Positions 33,246 to 42,670 are shown, numbered from the stretch's first letter. The stretch: DNA of 64,000 bases from Actinoplanes utahensis (GCF_016862455.1 NZ_BOMZ01000078.1:62001-126000), one strand, 5' to 3'. Made by a program: numbers and translations. Notes: generated by a model not told the origin, from the sequence alone.

Positions 33246-34535
33246 ATGATCGTTTTAGCCGTGCTGGCGGCAGTTCTCGTCTTCGCCGTTTTCGGCGCGC
33301 TGCACTGGTACCTGTGGCGGCGCCTGGTCGCGGCGACCACCACGCCGGGAAGCCGGTGGCGGCGGGCCGGGACGGTGCTCTTCACCGCCGCGCCGATCCT
33401 GGCGGTCGCGGCGATGGGCGGCGAGTCGCCGCCGCTGCCGCTGGCGGTGAAGACCGCGTTCGCCTGGCCGGGCTACATGTGGCTGGCGATCTTCCTGTAC
33501 CTGCTGCTCGCGGTGCTGGCCGGGGAACTGGTACGGCCACTGCTGACCCGCTGGCTGCGCAGCCGGGAGGCCGCGCCGGCGCTCGTCGGGGCGGTGGGCG
33601 ACACCCGTACCCCGGAGGAAGAACCGGGAACCGCGCCGCTGCTCGTGGGGGCGGTGGGCGACACCCGTACCCCCGAGGAAGAGCCCGCGACCGCGCCCGC
33701 GCCGCCGCAGCTCAACCGCCGCATGTTCGTCTCCCGGGTGGTCGGCGCCGGCGCCGCCGTGGCCGCGGTCGGGACGGTCGGGCTCGGCACCTGGAGCGTG
33801 CTCGACGGTCCCGCCGTCAAGCGGATCACCGTGCCGCTGGCCAAGCTGCCCCGCAGCGCGCACGGGTTCCGGATCGCCGTGGTCAGCGACGTCCACCTCA
33901 GCGCGGTGCTGGGGCGGGGGTTCGCGCAGCGGGTCACCGACACCGTCAACGCCACCCAGCCGGACCTGATCGCGGTCGTCGGCGACCTGGTCGACGGCGA
34001 CGTGGACGAGCTCGGGGCGTCGGTGGAGCCGCTGCGGGGGCTGCGGTCGCGGCACGGCACGTTCTTCGTCACCGGCAACCACGAATACTTCTCCGGCGCC
34101 GACGAATGGGTGGCCAAGGTGCGTGAGCTGGGCTGGCAGCCCCTGGAGAACGCGCGGACCCCGCTGCCCGGTTTCGATCTGGCCGGGGTCAACGACGTCG
34201 CGGGCGCGGACTCGGGCGCGGGGCCGGACTTCGGCAAGGCGCTCGGCGACCGGGATCCGGCGCGCGCGTCGGTGCTGCTGGCGCACCAGCCGGTCCTCAT
34301 CGACGAGGCGGTCCGGTACGGCGTCGACCTGCAACTGTCCGGGCACACGCACGGCGGCCAGATGTGGCCGGCCACGATGATCGCCGACGCCGCGAACCCG
34401 ACCCTGGCCGGTCTGGAACAGTACGGCGACACCCAGCTCTACGTCAGCCGTGGCGCGGGGGCGTGGGGACCGCCGGTGCGGGTCGGCGCCCCGTCCGACG
34501 TGACGATCGTGCAACTGGCGTCCCGCCAGGCCTAA
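33246..34535 (+). CDS. membrane-anchored metallophosphoesterase with duplicated 20-residue linker
   Basis: A 429-residue protein. Three N-terminal hydrophobic helices (about 1-100) and a linker precede a fourth hydrophobic segment (about 165-185). A calcineurin-like phosphoesterase domain (about 205-425) follows, with all metal motifs: SDVHL, GDLVDGD, GNHEYF and GHTHGGQ. The layout is like YkuE/YaeI-type enzymes that act outside the membrane, possibly on lipid-linked phosphoesters. Residues about 113-152 are two copies of LVGAVGDTRTPEEEP-type sequence, from a 60-bp tandem duplication in the linker. GGAGGA precedes the ATG at a rather long 12-nt spacing. Confidence 0.87.
   Translation: MIVLAVLAAVLVFAVFGALHWYLWRRLVAATTTPGSRWRRAGTVLFTAAPILAVAAMGGESPPLPLAVKTAFAWPGYMWLAIFLYLLLAVLAGELVRPLLTRWLRSREAAPALVGAVGDTRTPEEEPGTAPLLVGAVGDTRTPEEEPATAPAPPQLNRRMFVSRVVGAGAAVAAVGTVGLGTWSVLDGPAVKRITVPLAKLPRSAHGFRIAVVSDVHLSAVLGRGFAQRVTDTVNATQPDLIAVVGDLVDGDVDELGASVEPLRGLRSRHGTFFVTGNHEYFSGADEWVAKVRELGWQPLENARTPLPGFDLAGVNDVAGADSGAGPDFGKALGDRDPARASVLLAHQPVLIDEAVRYGVDLQLSGHTHGGQMWPATMIADAANPTLAGLEQYGDTQLYVSRGAGAWGPPVRVGAPSDVTIVQLASRQA
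33581..33700. repeat. 60-bp tandem duplication in the metallophosphoesterase gene
   Basis: Bases 33581-33640 and 33641-33700 are near-identical 60-bp units, each encoding 20 residues in frame (the core GCGGTGGGCGACACCCGTAC is shared exactly). The differences are mostly in the second half. Confidence 0.88.
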
Positions 34536-35131
34536 CGGTAGATGCCCAGGAGGGCCCGGGAGGCGGCCTCGACGATCTCGTCGGTGGTCGCCTCCAGGGC
34601 GCCGTCCAGCCAGGCGGTGATCAGCTCGGCCATGCCGCCGATGAACAGCATCCCGCCGATCTCGTCCTGCACGGCGCTGCGGCCCGCGGCGCCGAGGCCC
34701 GCACGCGACTCGAGGGCCGACTGATGGGCCAGGTGGCGCAGCAGGGCGGTGCGGCGCTGCCGTAACGCCGGCACGGCCACCGACTCCACGATCGCGACCC
34801 GGCCCTTGCGCGGGTCGGCGAGCAGCAGCTCCATGAACGCCCGCACCGCCGCCCGGCCCCGCGCCACCGGGTCGTCGCCGGCGGCCTCGGCGGCGGCCCG
34901 GCTGGTCTCCTCGATCTCGGCCGCTATCGCGTCCATCACCGCTTCGAGCAGCTGGTCGAGGCCGGTGAAACTCTCGTAGAGGTACCGCTCGCTGAGGCCG
35001 GCCTCGGCGCAGACCGCGGTCATCGTGGTGCGGGCGCGCGGGTCGGCCCAGACGGTGAGGGCGGCGGCGAGCAGCCGGGCGCGGCGCCGGGCCACCCGGT
35101 CGACGGCGCTGACGCCACGGTAGACCGCCAT
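34532..35131 (-). CDS. TetR-family transcriptional regulator
   Basis: A 199-residue regulator. The N-terminal helix-turn-helix (about residues 12-58, with TTMTAVCAEAGLSERYLYESFTGLDQLL) is followed by an all-helical ligand domain. It is divergent from a six-gene P450/beta-oxidation-type operon and probably represses it until an acyl-CoA or hydrophobic substrate appears (inference from position). ATG 35131 is chosen; ATG 35143 would add four residues. Its stop overlaps the convergent metallophosphoesterase gene by 4 bases. Confidence 0.85.
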   Translation of the reverse strand: MAVYRGVSAVDRVARRRARLLAAALTVWADPRARTTMTAVCAEAGLSERYLYESFTGLDQLLEAVMDAIAAEIEETSRAAAEAAGDDPVARGRAAVRAFMELLLADPRKGRVAIVESVAVPALRQRRTALLRHLAHQSALESRAGLGAAGRSAVQDEIGGMLFIGGMAELITAWLDGALEATTDEIVEAASRALLGIYR

Positions 35132-35237
35132 GTCCGCAACCATGCCACAACAGGCCCGAAACATTGACAGGGCTCTCTTCCAGATCCAGGCTGGCCGATA
35201 CGGACGCCATCGCGAGATGAGCGAGCGAGGTGAGCCC

Positions 35238-36581
35238 ATGACGGCGGAGACGCGGACCCCGAGAGCCCTCCCCGAGTTGCGCCGCGAGGACCGTGGCCTG
35301 CCCTGGATCGGCAACCTGTTCGTCTACCAGAAGGACCCGGTCGCCTACTACCGGCGGCAGTGGGCGCGGTACGGGCCGGTCGCCCCGTCCCGCATGCTCG
35401 GCCGGACCACGGTGATGCTGCTCGGGCCGGACGCCTGCGGCGCGGCGCTGCAGAACCGGGACAAGGCGTTCGCCAACGGGCCGGCCTGGTCGGAGCTGGT
35501 CGGCCCGTTCTTCCGCCGCGGCCTGATGCTCCTCGACTTCGACGACCACCACGGGCACCGGCGGATCATGCAGGAGGCGTTCACCCCGCAGCGCCTGGAC
35601 GGCTACACCCGCCGGCTGCACCCGGCGATCGCCCACGGCACCGCGGACTGGGAGACCGGCCGGCGGTTCCCGGCGTACCGGCGGCTCAAGCAGTTGACCC
35701 TGGACATCGCCGCGGACCTGTTCATGGGCGGCGCGCGCGACACCGGCGCGGCCGAGATGGCCCGGGTCAACCGGGCGTTCATCGCCTGCGTGCAGGCCGC
35801 CGGCGGGATGCTCCGGGCCGATGTGCCGTTCACCCGCTGGGGTCGTGCCTATCGCGCCCGGCGGGTCCTCGAAGGTTTCCTGCGGCACTACCTGCCGGCC
35901 AAGCGGGCCACCGCCACCGACGACATCTTCTCCGTGCTGTGCCACATCGAGACCGAGGACGGCGACCGGTTCTCCGACGACGACGTCATCAACCACATGA
36001 TCTTCCTGATGATGGCGGCGCACGACACGTCGACGATCACCACCACCGCGATCCTGCAGTACCTGGGCCAGCATCCGGACTGGCAGGAACGCTGCCGGGC
36101 GGAGGCGCGGGCGCTCGGCCCGGCGCCGGACCGGGCCGCGCTGGAGTCGCTCGTCTCGCTGGACCTGGTGATGCGGGAGGCGCTGCGGCTGCGCACGCCG
36201 GTGCCGGTGCTGGTCCGCTACACGGTCAAGGACACCGTGGTCGAGGGCGTCCGGATCCCGGCGGACACGTTCTGCTCGCTCGGGCTCCAGTTCACCCACC
36301 TGATGGAGGAGCACTGGACCAACCCGATGGTCTTCGACCCGGAGCGGTTCGGGCCCGGGCGCCGGGAGGACCGCTCGCACCGGTTCGCGTGGGAGCCGTT
36401 CGGCGGCGGCGTGCACAAGTGCATCGGCCTGCATTTCGCCGGCCTCGAGGTCAAGGCGATCATGCACCGGCTGCTGCGCGGCCACCACTGGAACGTCGAC
36501 CCCGGCTACGTGCCGCCGATGGACCAGCACGCGCTGCCGTTCCCCAAGGACGGCCAGCCCATCGTCCTGGTCCGGAACTGA
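35238..36581 (+). CDS. cytochrome P450
   Basis: A 447-residue soluble P450. The I-helix oxygen-activation motif is AAHDTST, the ExxR motif is Glu314-Arg317 in REALRLR, and the heme loop FGGGVHKCIG holds Cys395. The sequence has the feel of the CYP51/CYP26-like class seen in actinomycetes. ATG 35238 is preferred because GAGGTGA precedes it by 5-6 nt; in-frame ATGs at 35217 and 35130 lie further up, the latter overlapping the TetR start. It leads an operon for oxidation and CoA-activation of a hydrophobic substrate. The redox partner is not encoded here, although an unlinked 7Fe ferredoxin is at 29.7 kb. Confidence 0.9.
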   Translation: MTAETRTPRALPELRREDRGLPWIGNLFVYQKDPVAYYRRQWARYGPVAPSRMLGRTTVMLLGPDACGAALQNRDKAFANGPAWSELVGPFFRRGLMLLDFDDHHGHRRIMQEAFTPQRLDGYTRRLHPAIAHGTADWETGRRFPAYRRLKQLTLDIAADLFMGGARDTGAAEMARVNRAFIACVQAAGGMLRADVPFTRWGRAYRARRVLEGFLRHYLPAKRATATDDIFSVLCHIETEDGDRFSDDDVINHMIFLMMAAHDTSTITTTAILQYLGQHPDWQERCRAEARALGPAPDRAALESLVSLDLVMREALRLRTPVPVLVRYTVKDTVVEGVRIPADTFCSLGLQFTHLMEEHWTNPMVFDPERFGPGRREDRSHRFAWEPFGGGVHKCIGLHFAGLEVKAIMHRLLRGHHWNVDPGYVPPMDQHALPFPKDGQPIVLVRN

Positions 36582-36594
36582 ACGGGGGCCGGCT

Positions 36595-38178
36595 GTGGAC
36601 ACCGGACCGGTCAGCGCCCATCGGCCCGCCTGGCTGACCGGGGCCCGGCTCGCCTCGCTGCGCCGCTGGGTCGCCGTGCCCGCCTCCGGCGGCAAGACCA
36701 CGCACACCCCGATCGCGCCGTACGACGCCCTGCCGACCGTCGCCGTGCCGGTGTGCACCCCCGAGGACGTCGAGAGCGCCGCCGCACGGGCCCGGACCGC
36801 GCAGGAACCGTGGGCCGGACTGTCGTACGGCGCCCGCGCGGAGGTCGTACTCCGCTTCCATGATCTTCTCGTCGCGCGCCAGGACGAGGTGCTCGACCTG
36901 ATCCAGTGGGAGACCGGCAAGGCCCGCCTGCACGCCTGGCAGGAGGTGCTGCTGCTGGGCACGGTGGCCCGCCACTACGCCCGGCACGGCCGCTCCTACC
37001 TGGCCGACCGGACCGTGCGCCCGGCCGTCCCGCTGCTCACCCGGGCCCGGGAGCTGCGCCTGCCCAAGGGTGTCGTCGGGATCATCGCGCCCTGGAACCA
37101 TCCGCTCTACCTCGGCGTCGGCGACCTGATCCCGGCGCTGCTGGCCGGTAACGCCGTGCTCGGCAAGGCCGACGGCCAGACCCCGCTGACCCTGCTGTGG
37201 GCCCGTGCCCTGATGGCCGAGGCGGGCCTGCCGGAGAACGTCTGGCAGGTCGTCACCGGGGACGGGCCGACCATCGGCTCGGCGGTCGTCGACGCCGTCG
37301 ACCACCTGTGCTTCACCGGTTCCACCGCCACCGGACGGGCGGTGGCCGAACGTGCCGCCCGCCGCCTCATCGGTGTCTCCCTGGAACTCGGCGGCAAGAA
37401 CCCGCTGATCGTCCGCGCCGACGCCGACCCGGACCTGGCCGCCCGCGGCACCGTCGAGGCCGCGTTCGCCAACAGCGGCCAGATGTGCGTCCACATCGAG
37501 CGGGTGATCGTGGACGCCGCGGTGTACGACGCGTTCACCGCCGCGCTGCTGGCCGCCACCAGCGGGCAACGGCTCGGCCAGGGTCTCGGCTACGGCTACG
37601 ACATCGGGCCGCTCGCCACCCGCGCCCAGCTGGAGAAGGTCGGCGCGCACGTGACCGACGCGGTCGCCAAGGGCGCGACGGTGCTCGCCGGTGGCCGGGC
37701 CCGCCCCGACATCGGCCCGTACGCCTACCAGCCCACCGTCCTGGCCGACGTCACCGACGACATGGACCTGTGCCTCGGCGAGACGTTCGGGCCGGTCCTG
37801 GCGCTGCACCGGGTGTCCGGCGACGCGGCCGCGATCGCCGCCGCCAACCGCGGCCGGCACGGCCTGTCCGCCGCCGTCTTCAGCCGGGACACCGCCGCGG
37901 CCGAGGCGATGGCCCGCCGGATCCGGGCCGGCGCCGTCAACGTCAACGACGGGGCCGGACTGGCCATCGGCACGGTGGAGGCGCCGATGGGCGGCCGCGG
38001 CGACAGCGGGCTGGGCCGCCGGCACGGCCCGGAGGGCATCCGCCGGTTCACCGACGCGCAGACGGTGGCGGTGTCCCGTCTCGGGCCGATCGGCCCGCCG
38101 CCGGGCCGGCCGGCGGAATCGTTCGTGAACCTCGGCAACAGACAGTTGCGGCTGCTGCGGCGGCTCGGCATCCGGTGA
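36595..38178 (+). CDS. aldehyde dehydrogenase (succinate-semialdehyde type)
   Basis: A 527-residue NAD(P)-dependent aldehyde dehydrogenase. It has APWNHPLYL, the cofactor motif FTGSTATGRAV, the catalytic Glu264 in LELGGKNP and the nucleophile Cys298 in SGQMCVH. It oxidises an aldehyde to a carboxylate. In this operon it would follow the P450, turning an alcohol/aldehyde product into an acid that the acyl-CoA ligase can activate. The GTG at 36595 begins 13 bases after the P450 stop. The C-terminal tail (about 500-527) is longer than usual, with a basic LRLLRRLG end. Confidence 0.87.
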   Translation: MDTGPVSAHRPAWLTGARLASLRRWVAVPASGGKTTHTPIAPYDALPTVAVPVCTPEDVESAAARARTAQEPWAGLSYGARAEVVLRFHDLLVARQDEVLDLIQWETGKARLHAWQEVLLLGTVARHYARHGRSYLADRTVRPAVPLLTRARELRLPKGVVGIIAPWNHPLYLGVGDLIPALLAGNAVLGKADGQTPLTLLWARALMAEAGLPENVWQVVTGDGPTIGSAVVDAVDHLCFTGSTATGRAVAERAARRLIGVSLELGGKNPLIVRADADPDLAARGTVEAAFANSGQMCVHIERVIVDAAVYDAFTAALLAATSGQRLGQGLGYGYDIGPLATRAQLEKVGAHVTDAVAKGATVLAGGRARPDIGPYAYQPTVLADVTDDMDLCLGETFGPVLALHRVSGDAAAIAAANRGRHGLSAAVFSRDTAAAEAMARRIRAGAVNVNDGAGLAIGTVEAPMGGRGDSGLGRRHGPEGIRRFTDAQTVAVSRLGPIGPPPGRPAESFVNLGNRQLRLLRRLGIR

Positions 38179-38210
38179 CCCCCGGTATCCGGTGAGCAGA
38201 AGGGATCAGT

Positions 38211-39371
38211 GTGGATTTCGACGACACTCCCGACGAGGCGGCCTGGCGCACCCGGGTCCGCGCGTTCCTCGAACAGAGCCGACCCGATCCGGACGATCCG
38301 CGGGGCTGGCAGGCCGCCCTGTACGAGGCCGGCTTCGTCGGGGTGGCCTGGCCGGTGGAGGCCGGTGGCCGCGGCGGCACCCTGATGCAGCAGGCGATCG
38401 TCGACCAGGAGATGGCCCGGCTCGGGCTGCCCGCCCTGATCAACCTGATCGGCATCGGGATGTGCGGGCCCACCGTGATCATGCACGGCAGCGCGGATCA
38501 GAAGAGCCGTTATCTCCAGCGGCTGCTGCGTGCCGACGACCTGTGGTGCCAGCTGTTCAGCGAGCCGGAGGCCGGCAGCGACCTGGCCGCGCTGCGGACC
38601 CGGGCGGTACGCGAACCGGGCGGCGGATGGCGGATCACCGGCCAGAAGGTGTGGACGACCCTCGCGCACCTGGCCGATTACGGGATCCTGCTCACCCGTA
38701 CCGATCCCGGCGTCCCGAAACACCGCGGCCTCACCATGTTCGTCGTCGACATGTCGGCGCCCGGCGTCACCGTGCGGCCGTTGCGGCAGATGAACGGCGA
38801 TGCCCACTTCAACGAGGTGTTCTTCGACGACGTGGCGATCCCCGACAGTGAACGCCTCGGCGAGCCCGGCGACGGTTGGCGGGTGGCGCTGACCACGCTG
38901 ATGAGCGAACGGCTGTCGCTCGGTGGCGGCGGCACCGGGATCGGCCCCAAACCGGAGGCGGTGGCCCGGCACGTCGCCGCCCATCTCGGCGCGCTGTCCG
39001 CCGACCGGCAGGCCCTCGCCCGCCAGCAGCTCGGCCGGGGGTACGTGGCCGCGCTCGGCGCCCGCTACACCGGCTACCGGCAGCTGTCCCGGATCAGCCG
39101 CGGCGAACTGCCCGGCCCGGAGGCGTCCGCGGGCAAACTGAGCGGCACCCGATCCGCCCGCGACCTGACCGACCTGGCCGTACGGGTGCTCGGCGAGGAT
39201 GCCCGCGTCGCCGGTGACATCTGGCAGAACGCCCAGGCCGTGCTGCCCGGGATGGCCATCGCCGGCGGCAGCGACCAGGTGCTGCGCAACATCATCGGGG
39301 AGCGGGTCCTCGGCCTGCCCGCCGAGCCCCGAGCCGACAAGGGCGTCACCTTCAGGGAGAGCATCGGATGA
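38211..39371 (+). CDS. acyl-CoA dehydrogenase, large-type subunit
   Basis: A 386-residue flavoprotein of the acyl-CoA dehydrogenase family. It has the substrate/FAD motif QLFSEPEAGSDLAALRT, WTTLAHLADYGILLTRT, and a C-terminal AGGSDQVLRNIIGERVLGLP segment like that of FadE subunits in actinobacterial sterol pathways. The adjacent gene encodes a shorter, divergent dehydrogenase. Such unlike pairs form alpha2beta2 enzymes in cholesterol side-chain degradation (FadE28-FadE29 type). The GTG start is close behind GAAGGGAT. The next ATG overlaps its stop. Confidence 0.87.
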   Translation: MDFDDTPDEAAWRTRVRAFLEQSRPDPDDPRGWQAALYEAGFVGVAWPVEAGGRGGTLMQQAIVDQEMARLGLPALINLIGIGMCGPTVIMHGSADQKSRYLQRLLRADDLWCQLFSEPEAGSDLAALRTRAVREPGGGWRITGQKVWTTLAHLADYGILLTRTDPGVPKHRGLTMFVVDMSAPGVTVRPLRQMNGDAHFNEVFFDDVAIPDSERLGEPGDGWRVALTTLMSERLSLGGGGTGIGPKPEAVARHVAAHLGALSADRQALARQQLGRGYVAALGARYTGYRQLSRISRGELPGPEASAGKLSGTRSARDLTDLAVRVLGEDARVAGDIWQNAQAVLPGMAIAGGSDQVLRNIIGERVLGLPAEPRADKGVTFRESIG

Positions 39372-40333
39372 ACTTCGACCTGGACACCGAGCACCTCGAC
39401 CTGGCCGCCGCGGCCCGGGAGTTCCTGTCGGCGTCGGCGTCACCGGCGGCCGCCCGGGCCGCCCTCGACGGCGGCGCCGCGGTCCGGCCCGGCCGGGAGG
39501 AACTGGTCAAGAGCGGATTCGCGACGATCACCTGGCCGGACAGCGGCGGCAGCGTCCTGCACCTCGCCGTGGTCGCCGAACAGGCCGGCCGGGTCCTCGC
39601 CGGACCGTCGCTGGTGACGTACGCGCGGGCGGCCGTGCTCCTCGACGGCGACGAGGAGCGACTGGCCGGGATCGCCGACGGCAGCCTGGCCGTGGCGGTC
39701 GTCGACGACGACGGGCCGGTCCTCGACGCGGCCGGGGCCACCACCTTCCTGGCGCTGCGGGACGGGGCGCTGGTCTGCGGGCCGGGCGAGGTCACCGTGC
39801 GGGCGCCGATCGACGCGACCCGCGGGCTCGGCGACGTCGCCCTGGGCGAGACCACGGTCCTGGTACCCGACGCGGCGGCGCGGTGGCGGCGGGCCGATCG
39901 GGTGGGCCGTACCATCCTCGCCGCCGAAGGCCTCGGCGCCGCCGCCTGCCTGCTCGACATGGGCGTGGCGTACGCCGGACAGCGCCAGGCGTTCGGCCGG
40001 GCCATCGGCTCCTACCAGGCCGTCAAGCACATGCTCGTGGACGTGTACGTCGAGGTGGAGCAGCTGCGGTCGCTGGTCTGGTGGGCCGCCTGGGCCGCCG
40101 ACCACGCGCCCGGCGAACTGCCGCTGGCCGCGGCCGCCGCCAAGGCCGCCGCCGCGACCACCCTGGAACACGCGGCCGAGACGGCGATCCAGGTGCACGG
40201 CGGCGCCGGGTTCACCTGGGAACACGACGCGCACCTGTACTGGCGGCGGGCCAAGGTGGACCGGTTCCTGCTCGGCGACGACACCGCGGCCTTCGACGAG
40301 GTCGCCCGGCTCGCGATGGGAGCGGCGTCATGA
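39368..40333 (+). CDS. acyl-CoA dehydrogenase, small divergent subunit
   Basis: A 321-residue protein with the acyl-CoA dehydrogenase C-terminal helical domain (YAGQRQAFGRAIGSYQAVKH, then QVHGGAGFTWEHDAHLYWRR). Its N-terminal and middle domains are reduced and lack the usual EP.AGSD loop. This is the pattern of the smaller partner in heteromeric FadE enzymes, where the active site is shared with the large subunit. An ATGA overlap couples it to that gene. I infer that the two proteins assemble together. Confidence 0.84.
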   Translation: MNFDLDTEHLDLAAAAREFLSASASPAAARAALDGGAAVRPGREELVKSGFATITWPDSGGSVLHLAVVAEQAGRVLAGPSLVTYARAAVLLDGDEERLAGIADGSLAVAVVDDDGPVLDAAGATTFLALRDGALVCGPGEVTVRAPIDATRGLGDVALGETTVLVPDAAARWRRADRVGRTILAAEGLGAAACLLDMGVAYAGQRQAFGRAIGSYQAVKHMLVDVYVEVEQLRSLVWWAAWAADHAPGELPLAAAAAKAAAATTLEHAAETAIQVHGGAGFTWEHDAHLYWRRAKVDRFLLGDDTAAFDEVARLAMGAAS

Positions 40334-41844
40334 CCTCGGTGGGGGAGCACCATCTCGGCCTCCTCGCCGAGCAGGCGTACGAACGGCTCGGCGACTACGA
40401 GTCGCTGTTCTTCGAGGGCCGGTGGCTGACCTCCACCGAGATCCACGAACGGTCCACCCGGACCGCCGGCGGTCTGCGCGCACACGGGGTCCGCCCCGGC
40501 GACCGGGTGATCGTGATGACGATGAACACGCCCGAGGTGTTCATCGCCTACCGGGCCATCTGGCGGGCCGGCGCCGTGGTCACCCCGGTGATCTTCCTGC
40601 AGAGCGAGCCGGAGCTGCGACACATCCTCACCGACTCCGGCGCCACCGCCGCGATCATCAGCCCGGAGCTGGCCACCCTGTTCCGGGCCGCCGCCGCCGG
40701 CCTCGACATCGCCACCTTCGTCATCGGCGAGAACTACGCCGACCTGGAGGCCGGCGAACCCGCCGGGATCGAGCCGCGCGCCGACGACGACATGGCGGCA
40801 CTGCTCTACACCGGTGGCACCACCGGCCGCGCCAAAGGCGTCATGCTCAGTCACCGCGGACTGTGGGAGTCCGGTCACGGGCTCCAGCAGGCCGCCCGGA
40901 CCAGCGACACCACCCGGTCGCTGCTGCCGTTGCCGCTGTCGCACGCCTACGGCCTGATCGTCGTGATCAGCGGCCTGCATTCCGACCGCCGGCTCGTCTC
41001 GGTGCTCCAGCGCTGGTTCGACCCGGCCGGCTGGCTGCGGCTGGTCGCCGAACACCGCCTGGAGACCAGCCCGCTCGTGCCCACCATGCTGCAGATGCTG
41101 CTCGCCCAGCCGTACGGCGACCACGACCTGTCGTCGCTGCGGTCCTTCGGCTCCGGCGGCGCCACCCTGCCACCGGCGATCCGGGCCGCCGCCGAGAAGG
41201 CGTTCGGCGTCACCGTCCTGCAGGGGTACGGCTGCACCGAGAGCAGCGCGGTGATCTCCGCGGAGACCCTCACCGACCATCGGCCCGGCAGCGTCGGCAA
41301 GCCACTGCCGCACGCCGAGGTGGCGATCGTCGACCTGTCCGGCACGGAGCTGCCGACCGGTGCGGACGGCGAGATCTGCGTACGCGGCCCGAATGTGATG
41401 CTCGGCTACTGGAACGATCCGGACCTGACCGCGCGGACCGTCCGGGACGGATGGCTGCACACCGGCGACGTCGGGCACCTCGACGCCGACGGTTTCCTCT
41501 ACGTGGTGGACCGGATCAAGGACCTGATCATCCGGGGCGGGTTCAACGTCTACCCGCGCGACGTCGAGGACGCGCTCCTGGAGCACCCGGCCGTGCAGAT
41601 CGCCGCGTGCGTGGGCCGGCCGGACACCGAACACGGCGAGGAGGTGGTCGCCGTCGTGCAGCTCGTGCCCGGTCAGCGGGTGGACGGCGCGGAGCTGATC
41701 GAGTTCGCCCGGAACCGGCTGGCGAAGTACAAGTACCCCCGCGAGGTGCGGGTGCTCGACGCGGTGCCGCTGACCAGCGTCGGCAAGATCAATCGCCGGG
41801 CGGTACGCGACCTGCTGGCCCCGGGAGACCGCGATGACTCGTAA
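40330..41844 (+). CDS. acyl-CoA ligase (FadD-type, AMP-forming)
   Basis: A 504-residue ANL-superfamily ligase. It has the P-loop YTGGTTGRAKG, motif GYGCTESS, the ATP-binding WLHTGDVGHLD and the hinge DRIKDLIIRGGFNVYP, plus a C-terminal GKINRRAVRDLL with the catalytic Lys. It converts a carboxylate, ATP and CoA to acyl-CoA. In context it activates the acid made by the P450 and aldehyde dehydrogenase, giving a substrate for the acyl-CoA dehydrogenase pair. It starts in an ATGA overlap and ends 11 bases inside the next gene, so the operon is tightly coupled. Confidence 0.89.
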   Translation: MTSVGEHHLGLLAEQAYERLGDYESLFFEGRWLTSTEIHERSTRTAGGLRAHGVRPGDRVIVMTMNTPEVFIAYRAIWRAGAVVTPVIFLQSEPELRHILTDSGATAAIISPELATLFRAAAAGLDIATFVIGENYADLEAGEPAGIEPRADDDMAALLYTGGTTGRAKGVMLSHRGLWESGHGLQQAARTSDTTRSLLPLPLSHAYGLIVVISGLHSDRRLVSVLQRWFDPAGWLRLVAEHRLETSPLVPTMLQMLLAQPYGDHDLSSLRSFGSGGATLPPAIRAAAEKAFGVTVLQGYGCTESSAVISAETLTDHRPGSVGKPLPHAEVAIVDLSGTELPTGADGEICVRGPNVMLGYWNDPDLTARTVRDGWLHTGDVGHLDADGFLYVVDRIKDLIIRGGFNVYPRDVEDALLEHPAVQIAACVGRPDTEHGEEVVAVVQLVPGQRVDGAELIEFARNRLAKYKYPREVRVLDAVPLTSVGKINRRAVRDLLAPGDRDDS

Positions 41845-42667
41845 GATCGCCGGGATGGCCGTGATCGTCACCGGCGGCGCGCGGGGCATCGGCCGGGCCA
41901 CCGCCGAACGCCTGGCCCGGCTCGGGGCGTCGGTCGCCATCGGAGACCTCGACGCCGATCTCGCCGCCACCGTCGCCGCGCCGTTCGGCGACCGGGTCAC
42001 CGCCGCCCGCCTCGACGTCACCGACCCCGGCTCCTGGGCCGACTTCCTGGCCGGCACCGGCCACCTGGGACCGTGGGATGCGCTGATCAACAACGCCGGG
42101 ATCATGCCGCTCGGGTCGCTGCTCAAGGAACCCGACCAGCTCACCCGGGCCATCTTCGACGTGAACGTCTTCGGCGCGATCAACGGCACCAAGGCGGTCG
42201 CCCCCGGCATGGTCGAACGGGGCCGCGGCCACATCGTCAACGTCGCCTCGGCGGTCGGCCGGATCGCCGTCCCGAACGCGGCCAGCTACTCGGCGTCGAA
42301 GTTCGCCGTCGTCGGGTTCAGCGAGGCGATCCGGGCCGAACTCGCGCCCGCCGGCGTCGACGTCACGGTCATCCTGCCCACCGTGGTACGCACCGAGCTG
42401 TCCGCGGGCATCCCCACCGGCCGCGGCGTCACCTCGGTCAGCCCGGAGCAGGTGGCCGAGGTGATCGAGTCCGCCCTGCGCAAGCCGCAGCCGGAGCTGT
42501 GGGTGCCGCGGTGGGTCCAGGCGCCGACGAAGGTCACCCAGGCCCTGCCGCGGCGGGTCGCGGGCGTGCTCGACCGGCTGTCCGACGCCGGAGGGCTGCT
42601 GAGCCGGGCCGACCCGGCCGCCCGCGAGGCGTACGAGGAACGCGCCCGCCGAGCCACCCGCGACTGA
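41834..42667 (+). CDS. short-chain dehydrogenase/reductase
   Basis: A 277-residue classical SDR. The NAD(P) motif TGGARGIG, NNAG, and the catalytic YSASK (Tyr152, Lys156) are intact. The C-terminal extension (about 215-277), with WVPRWVQAPTKVTQALP, is like actinobacterial SDRs associated with lipid or sterol operons. It probably oxidises a hydroxy group of the operon's substrate or of a beta-hydroxyacyl intermediate. It overlaps the ligase gene by 11 bases and is the last gene of the operon; the next gene converges 3 bases on. Confidence 0.87.
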   Translation: MTRKIAGMAVIVTGGARGIGRATAERLARLGASVAIGDLDADLAATVAAPFGDRVTAARLDVTDPGSWADFLAGTGHLGPWDALINNAGIMPLGSLLKEPDQLTRAIFDVNVFGAINGTKAVAPGMVERGRGHIVNVASAVGRIAVPNAASYSASKFAVVGFSEAIRAELAPAGVDVTVILPTVVRTELSAGIPTGRGVTSVSPEQVAEVIESALRKPQPELWVPRWVQAPTKVTQALPRRVAGVLDRLSDAGGLLSRADPAAREAYEERARRATRD

Positions 42668-42670
42668 TCG

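Noticed and set aside
33255..36962. 1235-codon minus-strand frame across the phosphoesterase, TetR and P450 genes
   Set aside because: The real TetR gene is in another minus-strand frame; this one is an artefact of GC-rich third positions.
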